DNA of 64,000 nucleotides from contig NZ_LMQU01000003.1 of NCBI RefSeq assembly GCF_001425445.1, positions 1 to 64,000 of the forward strand, given 5' to 3'. A program made the translations under genes and the position numbers. This document shows, piece after piece, positions 20,136 to 29,787 of this stretch (position 1 is the stretch's first letter; every line of letters begins with the position of its first letter). The stretch comes from Devosia sp. Leaf420. Its GTDB lineage: Bacteria > Pseudomonadota > Alphaproteobacteria > Rhizobiales > Devosiaceae. The notes below the pieces were generated by a model, which saw only the letters and a list, made by a program, of their open reading frames with translations, did not search any database and was not told the DNA's origin.

Positions 20136-21485
20136 ATGCGCCTTTCCCGCTATTTTCTGCCGGTGCTGCGCGATGTGCCCAAGGAAGCCGAGATCGTCTC
20201 GCACCGGCTAATGCTGCGTGCTGGCATGATCCGTCAGCAGGCCTCCGGCCTCTATTCCTGGCTGCCGCTCGGCTACAAGGTGCTGATGAAGGTCCAGAAG
20301 ATCATCGAGGAGGAGCAAAACCGCTCCGGCGCGATCGAACTTTTGATGCCCACGATCCAGTCCGCCGATCTCTGGCGCGAATCGGGCCGTTACGACGCCT
20401 ACGGCAAGGAAATGCTGCGCATCGAAGATCGCCACGAGCGCGAATTCCTCTATGGCCCAACCAATGAGGAAATGGTCACCGACATTTTCCGCACTTACGT
20501 GAAGTCCTATAAGGACTTGCCGCTGAATCTCTACCACATCCAGTGGAAGTTCCGCGACGAGGTGCGTCCTCGCTTCGGCACCATGCGCTCCCGCGAATTC
20601 CTGATGAAGGACGCCTATTCTTTCGATCTCGATAAAGATCGCGCCGTTGCCGCCTACGAGCGCATGTTCGTCGCTTACCTGCGCACCTATGCCCGCATGG
20701 GCCTGACCGCCATTCCGATGCGCGCCGATACCGGCCCGATCGGCGGCGACTTGAGTCACGAGTGGATCATTCTGGCCGAAACCGGCGAAAGCCAGGTCTT
20801 CTGCCATCGCGATCTCCTCGATAAGCCCATCCCCGGCCAGGATGTCGATTTCCGCGGCGATTTGAAGCCGATCTTCAACGATTGGACGTCGCTCTACGCC
20901 GCCACCGAGGAAATGGTCGATCACGCCGAATACGAAGCCTCGGTCCCGGAAGACAAGCGCGTCTCCGCCCGCGGCATCGAAGTCGGCCACATCTTCTATT
21001 TCGGCACGAAATATTCCGAGCCGATGAAGGCCTCTGTCACCGGCAATGACGGCAAGGAAACCATCGTCCACATGGGCTCCTATGGCATCGGTCTGACCCG
21101 TGTCGTGCCCGCCATCATCGAAGCCAGCCATGATGAAAACGGTATCGTCTGGCCGGTCTCCGTCGCGCCCTTCGAAGCCGTGCTCATCAATCTCAAGGCC
21201 GGCGATGCCGACACTGATGCCGCCTGCGACAAGCTCTATGGCGAGCTGACTGCGGCCGGCCTCGACATGCTCTATGATGATCGCGATCAGCCTGCTGGCT
21301 CCAAGTTTGCCACAGCCGATCTCGTCGGCATTCCTTATCAGCTCATCCTCGGGCCCCGCGGCCTTAAATCGGGCGAAGTTGAAATCAAACATCGCAAGAC
21401 TGGCGAGCGCGAGACGCTGCCGCTCGCCAATGCGGTCGAGCGTCTCAAGGGCCTGATCGAACCCCAGCGGATGAACGACATTTGA
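20136..21485 (+). CDS. proS: Prolyl-tRNA synthetase
   Basis: 449-residue class II aminoacyl-tRNA synthetase that charges tRNA-Pro. It is the short alphaproteobacterial type, lacking the YbaK-like editing insertion of the E. coli enzyme. Motif 2 is visible around [17 protein letters not shown] and motif 3 at [16 protein letters not shown] site precedes the ATG at 20136. It overlaps the lolC start by four bases. The proS-lolC-lolD order is conserved in Rhizobiales. Confidence 0.96.
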   Translation: MRLSRYFLPVLRDVPKEAEIVSHRLMLRAGMIRQQASGLYSWLPLGYKVLMKVQKIIEEEQNRSGAIELLMPTIQSADLWRESGRYDAYGKEMLRIEDRHEREFLYGPTNEEMVTDIFRTYVKSYKDLPLNLYHIQWKFRDEVRPRFGTMRSREFLMKDAYSFDLDKDRAVAAYERMFVAYLRTYARMGLTAIPMRADTGPIGGDLSHEWIILAETGESQVFCHRDLLDKPIPGQDVDFRGDLKPIFNDWTSLYAATEEMVDHAEYEASVPEDKRVSARGIEVGHIFYFGTKYSEPMKASVTGNDGKETIVHMGSYGIGLTRVVPAIIEASHDENGIVWPVSVAPFEAVLINLKAGDADTDAACDKLYGELTAAGLDMLYDDRDQPAGSKFATADLVGIPYQLILGPRGLKSGEVEIKHRKTGERETLPLANAVERLKGLIEPQRMNDI

Positions 21486-22858
21486 CCACCTCAGCGCAGC
21501 AAGCCCCGGCCGGCCGGTCCACCCGGCCGTTCTCCCTGTTTGAATGGATGATTGCTGCGCGCTATTTGCGCGCCCGGCGCAAGGAAGCCTTCATTTCGGT
21601 CATCGCCAGCCTCACCATGGTTGGCGTGGCCATTGGTGTGGCGACCCTCATCGTCGTCATGTCGGTGATGAACGGCTTTCGCGGCGAGCTTCTCGATAAG
21701 ATCCTCGGGCTGAATGGGCATTTTACGGCCTATCCCATCGAGAGCCAGTTCACCGATTACAAGGAAACCGTCGACGCTCTCCAGACCGTCAACGGCGTAA
21801 AATTCGCTGTCTATTACGCCGAGGGCCAGGTGCTTGCCTCCGGCCGCGGCGGCTCGACCGGCGTGTCCGTCCGCGGCATGGATGAGGAAAATCTCAAGAA
21901 GCTGACGCTGCTTTATAATTCGGCAGAGCAGGGTGGTTTTGACTCTTGGGACCAGAACGATGGTGTCGCAATCGGCTATCGCTTGGCCCAGACGCTCGGC
22001 GTCGGGCTCGGCGATCAGGTCCAGATCATCAATCCCGATAGCGGCGCCATGACGCCCTTCGGCTCCACTCCGCAGATCAAATCCTATCCGGTTCGTACCA
22101 TTTTCAATCTCGGCATGGTCGAATTCGATAGTCTCTTCATGTTCATGCCGCTGCAGACGGCACAGGACTATTTCAAGCTCTACGACGATGTCCTCAAGCC
22201 CGGCCAAGGCCCGCTCGACCCTATGGCGTCGGACGAAGAAATCGACGCCGCCTATGAGCGCATTTACCGCGCGAGCGGCGCGGAAATCTTCATCGACGAT
22301 CCCGACAATGTCGCCGCCATGCGCGAGCGCATCGCCGCGACGCCCGGCCTCCGGCCTTTGCTGCTCAACGATTGGCAGCAGCGCAACGAGACCTTCTTCT
22401 CGGCTTTGCAGGTCGAGCGGGTTGTGATGTTCACTATCCTCTCGATGATCGTGCTCGTGGCCGCCTTCAACATCATTTCAAGCCTCGTCATGCTGGTGAA
22501 GGATAAGAGCAAGGACATTGCCGTGCTGCGCACCATGGGCGCCACACGCGGCGCCATCATGCGCATCTTCTCGATCACCGGCACCACTATCGGCGTCGTC
22601 GGCACGCTTTCCGGCCTCGTGCTGGGCCTGATCGTCGCCGCCAATGCCGAAGCACTGCGTTCCTCGATTTCCAATCTGCTCGGGGTTACGCTCTTCCCGC
22701 CGGAAGTCTTCTTCCTCTCCTCGCTCCCCAGCAAGACCGACCCGACCGAAGTCACTGTTGTCGTCGTCATGGCCCTCGGCCTCAGCTTCCTCGCCACGCT
22801 CTATCCCGCCTGGCGAGCCGCCCAATACGATCCTGTCGAGGCGCTGCGTTATGAGTAA
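21482..22858 (+). CDS. lolC: Lipoprotein-releasing ABC transporter permease (LolC/LolE family)
   Basis: 458-residue inner-membrane protein of the Lol system, which extracts outer-membrane-directed lipoproteins from the inner membrane. It has an N-terminal helix in [12 protein letters not shown], followed by V-M-N-G-F-R. A long periplasmic domain follows, then three C-terminal helices with the FtsX-like motif [13 protein letters not shown]. The start is TTG at 21482, overlapping the proS stop. An ATG at 21546 would remove conserved F-E-W-type residues ahead of the first helix, so TTG is preferred. It overlaps lolD by eight bases. Confidence 0.9.
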   Translation: MTTSAQQAPAGRSTRPFSLFEWMIAARYLRARRKEAFISVIASLTMVGVAIGVATLIVVMSVMNGFRGELLDKILGLNGHFTAYPIESQFTDYKETVDALQTVNGVKFAVYYAEGQVLASGRGGSTGVSVRGMDEENLKKLTLLYNSAEQGGFDSWDQNDGVAIGYRLAQTLGVGLGDQVQIINPDSGAMTPFGSTPQIKSYPVRTIFNLGMVEFDSLFMFMPLQTAQDYFKLYDDVLKPGQGPLDPMASDEEIDAAYERIYRASGAEIFIDDPDNVAAMRERIAATPGLRPLLLNDWQQRNETFFSALQVERVVMFTILSMIVLVAAFNIISSLVMLVKDKSKDIAVLRTMGATRGAIMRIFSITGTTIGVVGTLSGLVLGLIVAANAEALRSSISNLLGVTLFPPEVFFLSSLPSKTDPTEVTVVVVMALGLSFLATLYPAWRAAQYDPVEALRYE

Positions 22859-23537
22859 TTCGTTCCTGCGCCTTTCGGGTGTGCACCATCACTACGGTGA
22901 GGGCGCCACCCAGATCCGCGTCCTCGATGCGGCTGATCTTACCGTCGAAAGCGGCGAGCTCGTCGCCCTTGTCGCGCCGTCTGGCGCTGGCAAGTCGACA
23001 TTGCTGCACCTCTGCGGACTGCTCGAAAGCCCGCAGTCGGGCGAAGTCGAGATCGTCGGCAACAAGACAAGCCAGCTCAACGATCGCGGCCGCACGCAGC
23101 TCCGCCGCAACACCGTGGGCTATGTTTACCAATTCCACCATCTGCTGCCCGAATTCAGCGCGCTCGAAAACGTCTCGATGCCGCAACTGATTGCCGGCAA
23201 GACACCCGCCGAGGCCAGCGTGCGTTCAATGGAACTGCTCGAACTTCTCGGCGTCGGCCCACGCGCCACCCATCGCCCAGCCGAACTCTCCGGCGGCGAA
23301 CAACAGCGCGTTGCCATAGCCCGCGCCGCCGCCAATCATCCGCGCGTCATCCTCGCCGATGAGCCCACGGGCAATCTTGATCCCACTACCAGCGATGTCG
23401 TGTTCGAAGCTCTCAAGGGCCTCATCCGCACCGAAGGTGCTGCCGCGCTGATCGCCACGCACAATTACGATCTGGCGCGCCGCGCCGATCGCATCGTGAC
23501 CATCAAGGATGGCAAGGTTATTCCGCACACGCTCTAA
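22851..23537 (+). CDS. lolD: Lipoprotein-releasing ABC transporter ATP-binding protein
   Basis: 228-residue ATPase that drives lipoprotein release with the LolC/E permease. Walker A is A-P-S-G-A-G-K-S-T, the signature motif L-S-G-G-E-Q-Q-R and Walker [13 protein letters not shown]; the switch histidine follows in I-A-T-H-N. The ATG at 22851 lies inside the end of lolC and gives a normal LolD length. The longer open frame reaching back to 22644 is not part of the protein. Only one permease gene is present, so the permease may act as a homodimer or pair with a distant copy. Confidence 0.94.
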   Translation: MSNSFLRLSGVHHHYGEGATQIRVLDAADLTVESGELVALVAPSGAGKSTLLHLCGLLESPQSGEVEIVGNKTSQLNDRGRTQLRRNTVGYVYQFHHLLPEFSALENVSMPQLIAGKTPAEASVRSMELLELLGVGPRATHRPAELSGGEQQRVAIARAAANHPRVILADEPTGNLDPTTSDVVFEALKGLIRTEGAAALIATHNYDLARRADRIVTIKDGKVIPHTL

Positions 23538-23567
23538 TAGCGTCGCCAGCGCAACGGTCTATCGGGG

Positions 23568-24548
23568 CTAACCGCCCTGATATACGCTCGTCAAAACTTC
23601 GATCTCGCGCGAACCGCCTGAAACCACCTGCACATCGCGATTATAGACCTTCTCGCCTTGCTTGGCCAAAACGACATAGTCGCCTTCGGCAAGCACTGTG
23701 CTCGGGAACGCGCCGCGATCGGTAAACACCGTCGCGCCGTCGGCCGTGTTCACAGTCCACTCGACGTCGGCAATAGCCTCGCCGCCTTCTTCAGAGACGA
23801 GCTTGAACGAGACTTCGCTGGCGTGATGATAGAGCGTTGCGTCGGTCAACTCGCCGGCTTCGACGCGCAAGTCCGCGCGCACCACGGCGTTGATGTCACC
23901 GAAATGCGAGACGATGTGATAGGTCCCCGCGTTGAGCGTAACGATATCGTTTGGCGGCAAGCCTTCGGCAATCAACACGCGGCTCGCTTCGTCGCCGGCG
24001 GTGAAGATGTCGAACTTCAATTCGGTCGGCGGAATTGGAATGTCGCCGGTCACGGCGGAGTTGAGCCTCAGCGCTCCGGCCTCGAGATCGATCACCTTCT
24101 CATTGTTGCCGGGCACGACCGACAGCGATTCGCTTAGCTGTGCGCGGCCATAGGCGGCATGCACTACATATTCCCCTGGCGGCAGATCGAGTTTGGCGGT
24201 CGCCTGCTCCGATTTTGCCACTAGCGTCATATTGCCTTGCGCATCGGGCACACTGTCATAGACGCGCCAGATCACACCCTCTGGCACGGCTGCGCCTTCC
24301 TGCGTGATACGCGCCGTCAGGGTCACCGGTTGCGGCGCATCGGTGATTGCTGAAATGGCATCGGTAGCACTATTTGCGCCATCCGCCGCAGGAGCAGGCG
24401 CACTGGGCAGGGAGTCCGGATCAGGCCGCGGCCGGGGCAGGGGCGGGATCTCGACACTGTCTTGCGCGATGACTGTAGGCGCCGCGCTCAGTGACAGGCT
24501 GGTAAAGCCGAGAAAGGCGCAGGCGATCAGGCGAAAAGCAGGCAGCAT
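23568..24548 (-). CDS. Exported protein with repeated beta-sandwich-like units
   Basis: 326 residues; I do not recognise the family. The N-terminus is a signal peptide ending near P-T-V-I-A-Q-D. A proline-rich linker follows, with P-P-L-P-R-P-R-P-D-P-D and an Ala/Asp-rich stretch to about residue 75. The rest appears to contain three related segments of about 75-85 residues. Each includes a ...G-E/T-Y-x-V-x-x... strand resembling carboxypeptidase-regulatory or PEGA-type beta folds (P-P-G-E-Y-V-V-H-A, N-A-G-T-Y-H-I-V-S, A-E-G-D-Y-V-V-L-A). Probably periplasmic or surface-anchored. Two KOPS-like octamers on the + strand fall inside this gene. Confidence 0.7.
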   Translation of the reverse strand: MLPAFRLIACAFLGFTSLSLSAAPTVIAQDSVEIPPLPRPRPDPDSLPSAPAPAADGANSATDAISAITDAPQPVTLTARITQEGAAVPEGVIWRVYDSVPDAQGNMTLVAKSEQATAKLDLPPGEYVVHAAYGRAQLSESLSVVPGNNEKVIDLEAGALRLNSAVTGDIPIPPTELKFDIFTAGDEASRVLIAEGLPPNDIVTLNAGTYHIVSHFGDINAVVRADLRVEAGELTDATLYHHASEVSFKLVSEEGGEAIADVEWTVNTADGATVFTDRGAFPSTVLAEGDYVVLAKQGEKVYNRDVQVVSGGSREIEVLTSVYQGG

Positions 24549-24707
24549 GTGGTTCGGGCCATGGATGCGGTCGGGCGCTGACCGACTCTCATAAATATGG
24601 TGCGCGATTGGGGTTAAGCTGTGTCACAGACGGCGCGGCTTGAAAACCGCCACGGGAAAGGCTCAAAGCAATTTTACAGGCCCGTCACCCGATCCCCAAG
24701 GTTCATC

Positions 24708-25283
24708 ATGCCCGCCAATCCTGCCCTCCGCGATTATCTCCTCACCCGCCGCTCCGTCGGCCAGGCCTTCCTCGCCGAACCCGCGCCGACCGGCGACGAG
24801 CTCAATACGCTCCTCACCATCGCGACCCGCGTCCCCGATCACGGCAAGCTTGCCCCATGGCGTCTCGTCCTGATCTCGGGTGATGCTCGTGCTGCTGCTG
24901 GCGAGAAGCTCGCCGAGATCGCCAAGCGAAAGCGCCCGGAACTCGACGAAGCCAGCCTTGATGCCGAGCGCCGCCAGTTCCTGCCGGCGCCGCTTGTCGT
25001 CGGTGTCATCTCGACGGCCAAGCCGCACGTAAAGGTGCCCGAATTCGAGCAGTTGCTCTCGGCAGCTAATGTCGCGTTCAACCTCATTCACGGCGCCTAT
25101 GCGCTTGGCTATGCCGCGACTTGGATCACTCGCTGGTACACGTTCGATAAGGACGCTGCCGCGATGTTGGGCGCGAAGGATGGGGAGCAGTTTGTTGGCT
25201 TCGTCCACATCGGCACCCCGACGACGGCCATCGAAGACCGCCCGCGTCCCGATTTGTCGCAAGTCGTGACCGAATGGCGTTAA
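24708..25283 (+). CDS. Nitroreductase family protein
   Basis: 191-residue flavin-dependent oxidoreductase of the small nitroreductase group (YdjA-like). R-R-S-V-G-Q-A-F near the N-terminus and V-P-D-H-G-K-L-A-P-W-R are FMN-contact motifs of the family. A-L-G-Y-A-A-T-W-I-T and F-V-G-F-V-H-I-G complete the fold. The start at 24708 gives the canonical short N-terminus and has AAGG upstream. The open frame from 24621 adds a basic, poorly conserved stretch. The natural substrate is unknown. It is divergent from the exported repeat protein. Confidence 0.85.
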   Translation: MPANPALRDYLLTRRSVGQAFLAEPAPTGDELNTLLTIATRVPDHGKLAPWRLVLISGDARAAAGEKLAEIAKRKRPELDEASLDAERRQFLPAPLVVGVISTAKPHVKVPEFEQLLSAANVAFNLIHGAYALGYAATWITRWYTFDKDAAAMLGAKDGEQFVGFVHIGTPTTAIEDRPRPDLSQVVTEWR

Positions 25284-25296
25284 CTCGTCGTCAATG

Positions 25297-25311
25297 TTAA
25301 CGGACCGTTAG
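25297..25311 (+). promoter_or_regulatory. CtrA-like binding site
   Basis: The sequence is TTAA, seven bases, TTAG, one mismatch from the CtrA consensus TTAA-N7-TTAA. It lies 51 bases before the transglycosylase start, in a short AT-rich gap with further TTAAC elements (CTTAACG at 25328). CtrA is the cell-cycle regulator of alphaproteobacteria and often controls envelope and flagellar genes. Evidence is the motif alone. Confidence 0.35.
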
Positions 25312-25361
25312 CCATAGTAAGGCATTCCTTAACGCAACTTCGGCTCGCACTCAGGCAGTTC

Positions 25362-26165
25362 ATGGGCGTCCAGTCCATCTCCGTACCGCAAAACGTTGCC
25401 TCCGCACTCACTGCGGCAGGCAATCGTACGGGCGTGGATTTCTCCTATTTGCTGCAGACCGCGATTCGAGAAAGCAGCCTCAATCCGAGCGCCAAGGCAT
25501 CGACCTCTTCGGCCACGGGCCTCTTCCAGTTCCTTGAAAGCACATGGCTTCAAACCATGAAGGAACAAGGCCCGGCGCTCGGCTATGGCCAATATGCCGA
25601 CCAGATCCAGCGCAGGAGCGACGGCACCTACACCATCGCCGATCCCCAGACCAAAGCCGCAATCCTCAAACTGCGCGAGGATCCGCAAATCTCCGCTGAT
25701 CTCGCCGCCGCCTTTACGCGACGGAATGGCGAATATTTGAAGAACCAGTTCGGCCGCAATCCAAGCGCCGGAGAGCTTTATATCGCCCACTTTCTGGGGG
25801 CTGAAGGCGCCGAGCGCATGTTTCGCGCCGGCCTGCAGGACCCCGACCAGTTGGCGGTCAATCTCTTCCCCCGCCAGGCCGACGCCAACCAGGCAATCTT
25901 CTATAGCAACGGCCAGCCACGCACGATTCGGGAAGTCTATCGCGTCCTCGTTGCCAAGCACGAAAACGGCACGAATGCCGCGTTTTCCGCCCAGCAGATG
26001 GCCGGCCAATCAACCGCAGCTCCACCTCCGCTCCCAGTCGTCCCGTCTCGATTCTCGACCGATAACATGTCCTTCACCGGACTCTTCAAGACCGTCCCCG
26101 ATGTGCCCGTAGCCCCATCAGAAGCCGGCGGCTCGGCGTTTTTCACCCAGCTTTACGCCCGCTAA
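25362..26165 (+). CDS. Lytic transglycosylase (SLT) domain protein
   Basis: 267 residues. The SLT-like fold is seen in Y-L-L-Q-T-A-I-R-E-S-S-L-N-P, where the glutamate of E-S-S is the expected catalytic acid. It continues with A-K-A-S-T-S-S-A-T-G-L-F-Q-F. A-H-F-L-G-A-E-G-A-E-R-M-F is a later conserved segment. There is no evident signal peptide, as in some flagellar or secretion-linked peptidoglycan hydrolases that are exported otherwise. The C-terminal 60 residues are proline-rich and unstructured. The family cleaves peptidoglycan glycan strands with formation of 1,6-anhydro ends. Confidence 0.82.
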   Translation: MGVQSISVPQNVASALTAAGNRTGVDFSYLLQTAIRESSLNPSAKASTSSATGLFQFLESTWLQTMKEQGPALGYGQYADQIQRRSDGTYTIADPQTKAAILKLREDPQISADLAAAFTRRNGEYLKNQFGRNPSAGELYIAHFLGAEGAERMFRAGLQDPDQLAVNLFPRQADANQAIFYSNGQPRTIREVYRVLVAKHENGTNAAFSAQQMAGQSTAAPPPLPVVPSRFSTDNMSFTGLFKTVPDVPVAPSEAGGSAFFTQLYAR

Positions 26166-26244
26166 GCTCCGTGGATAAGTTATGGTGAACGCTTCCTTAA
26201 ATACTCCGCGATAGTCTTTTCTCCGCTGCGGTGCGGAGAGAGTA

Positions 26245-27450
26245 ATGATCGAGTATAGCGAGTTTGTCCGGCTGTCCCGGTCCCACGATAGCGACGAGCG
26301 CGGACACGCTGCACACCTGGCGGCGCTTGCGTTTCTCGACCACGAGGGCCCTGCAGACGAGCATGCTGCGCTCTATGCGTCTCTCATCAATTTTCTGGAT
26401 GACCCATCTGTAAAAGTCCGCGCCGCCTTGGCCTATGGGCTGCTGCATTCAGAGCAGGCGCCACGCCCGATCATGATGGCGCTGCTGCAGGATAGTCCCA
26501 TCATCTCGCGCGCGATTCTCCAGTATTCGCCGATACTGATCGACGCCGATTTGTTCAACGCCATCCGCAAAGGCGACGCCGCGATCTGGCTGTCGGTGGC
26601 CCAACGCGCCCAACTCTCAATGCGCGTCGCAACTCTCCTCATCGAGCGCGACGAGCCAGGCCTTGTCCTCCACATGCTGCGACGGACCGAGATTTCACTA
26701 GATGCATCTCTGTTGGTGCGGCTTGCTGCGACCCATGGGATGGATGCCAAGGTACGGGGCGCACTTCTTGCCCGCCCAGACCTTCCCGGTCCTGCTCGGC
26801 TTATTCTTGTGCAGCGCGTTACGGAAGCACTCCGCGAGACCCGAATTGTCGCTGGCGCATTGGCGCCCGAACGGCTCGAGCGCTTACTGCGCAACGGCTC
26901 GGACACGGCACTCTCAGCGATTGGCGAAGCGGAAGCCTATCTTCGTAAACGCGAGTTTGTTCAAACACTTGTGGGCTCAAGCCAACTGAATGCCCGCATT
27001 CTTCTGCACGCTTTGGTCACGGGCCACGTGATGTTCTTCGCGTCCTGTATTGCCGAACTGTCCGGGGCAACACGCGAAAAGGTCTTCACATTGCTCGAAA
27101 GCGGCAGCCGATCTGCCCTGTCCGCTCTACTGCTGCGCGCTGATGTTTCGACGGCTCTCGGCAAGGTGCTGGTGCAACTCGTCCTCCATGCCCGTACTGC
27201 CGATCTTGCAGACGATACAGCAGCGCGGCACTTTGTTGTTACCGCGCTCATCGAAGAGCTCATTGCAGAGTATGACGGCGTCATCCCCGAAGAGCTTGAA
27301 GAGACCTTTGCTTATCTGAGCGAGCAGAACATCGCTTTGGCGCGCAAGGCTGCTCGTGGCGTAATGCGCGTGTTCGCAGCCACGACGCATTTGCCGATGC
27401 TTGTCCCACCAAGCGACAATAGCCTGCCTTTGCAGCTACCTGCCGCCTGA
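26245..27450 (+). CDS. DUF2336 domain-containing protein
   Basis: 401 residues, almost entirely alpha-helical, with HEAT-like repetition (D-P-S-V-K-V-R-A-A-L-A-Y-G-L-L-H-S-E near residue 55). It matches the DUF2336 family, which is largely restricted to alphaproteobacteria and has no established function. No signal peptide or membrane helix. The short gap upstream (26166-26244) is AT-rich, with a TGAA-N7-TTAA element resembling a CtrA site. It ends one base before the convergent nadK stop, so the two transcripts may interfere. Confidence 0.82.
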   Translation: MIEYSEFVRLSRSHDSDERGHAAHLAALAFLDHEGPADEHAALYASLINFLDDPSVKVRAALAYGLLHSEQAPRPIMMALLQDSPIISRAILQYSPILIDADLFNAIRKGDAAIWLSVAQRAQLSMRVATLLIERDEPGLVLHMLRRTEISLDASLLVRLAATHGMDAKVRGALLARPDLPGPARLILVQRVTEALRETRIVAGALAPERLERLLRNGSDTALSAIGEAEAYLRKREFVQTLVGSSQLNARILLHALVTGHVMFFASCIAELSGATREKVFTLLESGSRSALSALLLRADVSTALGKVLVQLVLHARTADLADDTAARHFVVTALIEELIAEYDGVIPEELEETFAYLSEQNIALARKAARGVMRVFAATTHLPMLVPPSDNSLPLQLPAA

Positions 27451-27451
27451 C

Positions 27452-28228
27452 CTAAAACTTGAATTGTTCGCTGAGAACGCGCTCTTCCAGGCTCTTTCCC
27501 GGATCGAAAAGCAGCGTGACCGCATGTGAGCGATCTTCGCGTACGGTCACTTCCCGCACGTTGTTGATCTCAATATTGTCCGCAACGGCGCTCACCGGAC
27601 GCTTGTCGGCCTCCCGCAGCACAAAGCGCACGCGGGCCGCGTTACTCAGGATTGCCCCACGCCAACGACGCGGACGGAAAGGAGAAATCGGCGTCAGAGC
27701 CAACAATGGCGCCTCGATCGGCAGGATTGGGCCATGAGCGGAAAGATTGTAGGCCGTTGAGCCCGCCGGCGTCGACAAAAGTATGCCGTCGCAAATCAGC
27801 TCATCCAGCCGGATTTCGTCATCCACCGAGATCTGGATCTTTGCCGCCTGGTGGGTCGACCGAAACAGCGACACCTCGTTCAGCGCCAATGCCGTGCGAC
27901 TTTGCCCAGAGGCATCGAGCACGTCCATCGAGAGGGGATAGATTTTGGTGCGCTGAGCAGATTCGAGCCGCTCGATGATATCGGCTGACGAAAAATCATT
28001 CATCATGAAGCCGACAGAACCGAAGTTCATGCCATAAACTGGCGTGCCTTGCTTCATGGCCAAGTGAAGAGTTTGAAGCATCAAACCATCGCCGCCTAGG
28101 GCGACGACATAGTCCGCGTCTTCAATGCTCACATCGCCTAAAATCTTACGCAGACCAGCAGCCGCGGCATCGGCTCCGGCCGTTTCGTTGGTCACGACTG
28201 ATACGCGAGGCTTGGCCAAACCGCTCAC
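27452..28228 (-). CDS. nadK: NAD kinase
   Basis: 258-residue ATP-NAD kinase that makes NADP. The nucleotide-binding motif G-G-D-G-L-M-L and the following Y-G-M-N-F-G-S-V-G-F segment are intact. So are L-N-E-V-S-L-F and the catalytic-loop D-G-I-L-L-S-T-P-A-G-S-T-A-Y. The start is GTG at 28228, supported by an AAGGTG site six bases upstream; a nearby ATG (28230) is out of frame. tRNA-Thr lies just upstream on the same strand. Confidence 0.94.
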   Translation of the reverse strand: MSGLAKPRVSVVTNETAGADAAAAGLRKILGDVSIEDADYVVALGGDGLMLQTLHLAMKQGTPVYGMNFGSVGFMMNDFSSADIIERLESAQRTKIYPLSMDVLDASGQSRTALALNEVSLFRSTHQAAKIQISVDDEIRLDELICDGILLSTPAGSTAYNLSAHGPILPIEAPLLALTPISPFRPRRWRGAILSNAARVRFVLREADKRPVSAVADNIEINNVREVTVREDRSHAVTLLFDPGKSLEERVLSEQFKF

Positions 28229-28292
28229 ATTGACACCTTAAACGGGCCGAGCGTTTAGCTCTGCCAGGTTACCGCCAATGTCGCGGTTGAAC

Positions 28293-28368
<76 letters not shown>

Positions 28369-28424
28369 ACGCTGCTGGCGTTTAGCATTGGGGCAGGGGG
28401 CTCGCAAGGGATTCCAAGCGCAAT

Positions 28425-28583
28425 TCAGGTCTTCGTTTTGCCGCCGGACGTCTTTCCGTTTTTGTCCACCGGCTGTTCAAGCTTTTTGTCCCCCGACTTT
28501 TGGCCGACATCGTTGACGTTGTCGTCCATCTGTTCGCCGTCTTCGGTCTCAAGCGGAGCGGGAGTAGATTTGTCTTTGCTCAT
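28425..28583 (-). CDS. Small acidic/hydrophilic protein, 52 residues
   Basis: Begins M-S-K-D-K-S-T-P-A-P and ends K-T-S-G-G-K-T-K-T. Composition is dominated by D, E, K, G, S and T with no hydrophobic core, so it is probably intrinsically disordered. An excellent ribosome-binding site (GGAGGA, seven bases before the ATG at 28583) argues for real translation; a longer start at 28622 lacks such a site. It is flanked by tRNA-Thr and the cysD upstream region. I do not recognise the family. Confidence 0.65.
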   Translation of the reverse strand: MSKDKSTPAPLETEDGEQMDDNVNDVGQKSGDKKLEQPVDKNGKTSGGKTKT

Positions 28584-28877
28584 GAAAAGATCCTCCATGA
28601 GAAACGCAATCCATCCCACCAACCATGGTTCCTCCTACTAACGGGAAGAAAAGCCGAGAGAATTATTTTTCCGCGTCTTATCGGTGGTGCGCCAAAGGTT
28701 GGGCGTCAGTCCGGCAGAATTGAAGTGGTTTGTCTGACTTTCGGCTCAACGTGCACAAAATTGCCCGAGGTGCCTGAAACCACTGGTTTTGCGGGACTTT
28801 TGGCCTTGATGCAGCCTATGTTTCAAACGTAATTACGAAGCTAAAGCCCGGCAAAATCTGTCCAGTCTGGAACGAAC
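28584..28877 (+). promoter_or_regulatory. Region upstream of cysD with a palindrome
   Basis: 294 bases without a convincing gene, shared by the small acidic gene (read leftward) and cysD (read rightward). The clearest element is the 13-base palindrome AAACCA-C-TGGTTT at 28778-28790. A related AGTGGTTT half lies near 28723. These could be operator sites, but no regulator is identified and no good -35/-10 pair was found. Confidence 0.3.
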
Positions 28878-29786
28878 GTGACCCACAGCCGCCTGACCCA
28901 TCTGCAATCGCTGGAAGCGGAAAGCATCGAAATCCTGCGCGAGGTCGCGGCGAGTTTTGAACGTCCGGTGATGATGTATTCGATCGGCAAGGACTCGAGC
29001 GTTCTGCTGCATCTGGCGCGCAAGGCTTTCTATCCGAGCAAGATTCCGTTTCCGCTGCTCCATGTCGATACGACGTTCAAGTTCAAAGAAATGATCGCGT
29101 TTCGCGAGCAGACCGCGAAAGAGTACGGCTTCGATCTGATCCGTCACACAAACCAAGAGGGCGTGCGCGACGGCATCAATCCGTTTGACCATGGCTCATC
29201 TCGCTACACCGACATTATGAAGACGGTGGCGCTGCGTCAGGCGCTGAATGCTGGCAAATATGACGCGGCGATTGGTGGCGCACGGCGCGACGAGGAAAAG
29301 TCCCGCGCCAAGGAGCGTGTCTTTTCGCATCGCAATGCCAACCATGCCTGGGACCCAAAGAACCAGCGACCAGAGCTCTGGCGCACGTTCAATACTCGTC
29401 TAAACCCCGGCGAAAGTATGCGCGTGTTCCCGATCTCGAATTGGACCGAGCTCGACGTCTGGACCTATATCTACGCCGAGCAGATCCCCATCGTGCCGCT
29501 CTATTTCGCCAAGCCCCGGCCAGTAGTCGAGCGCTCCGGGACGCTGATCATGGTGGACGACGAGCGGCTGCCGCTCGAGCCCGGCGAGAGGCCGCGCATG
29601 GAGACCGTCCGGTTCCGGACGCTTGGTTGCTACCCATTGACCGGAGCGATCCGCTCCGATGCCGCCGACCTTCCCTCCATCATCATGGAAATGCAGGCCA
29701 GCCGGACCTCCGAGCGCGAGGGCCGTTTGATCGACAGCGATTCCGTCGGCTCGATGGAAAAGAAAAAGCAGGAAGGCTATTTCTGA
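28878..29786 (+). CDS. cysD: Sulfate adenylyltransferase subunit 2
   Basis: 302-residue catalytic subunit of ATP sulfurylase, which forms adenosine phosphosulfate from sulfate and ATP. The PP-loop signature [15 protein letters not shown] is near residue 35. [12 protein letters not shown] and [15 protein letters not shown] are further family blocks, and the C-terminal K-K-K-Q-E-G-Y-F is canonical. The start is GTG at 28878 with a weak ribosome-binding site. One base separates its stop from cysNC. No cysH or sulfite reductase gene follows. Confidence 0.95.
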   Translation: MTHSRLTHLQSLEAESIEILREVAASFERPVMMYSIGKDSSVLLHLARKAFYPSKIPFPLLHVDTTFKFKEMIAFREQTAKEYGFDLIRHTNQEGVRDGINPFDHGSSRYTDIMKTVALRQALNAGKYDAAIGGARRDEEKSRAKERVFSHRNANHAWDPKNQRPELWRTFNTRLNPGESMRVFPISNWTELDVWTYIYAEQIPIVPLYFAKPRPVVERSGTLIMVDDERLPLEPGERPRMETVRFRTLGCYPLTGAIRSDAADLPSIIMEMQASRTSEREGRLIDSDSVGSMEKKKQEGYF

Positions 29787-29787
29787 G

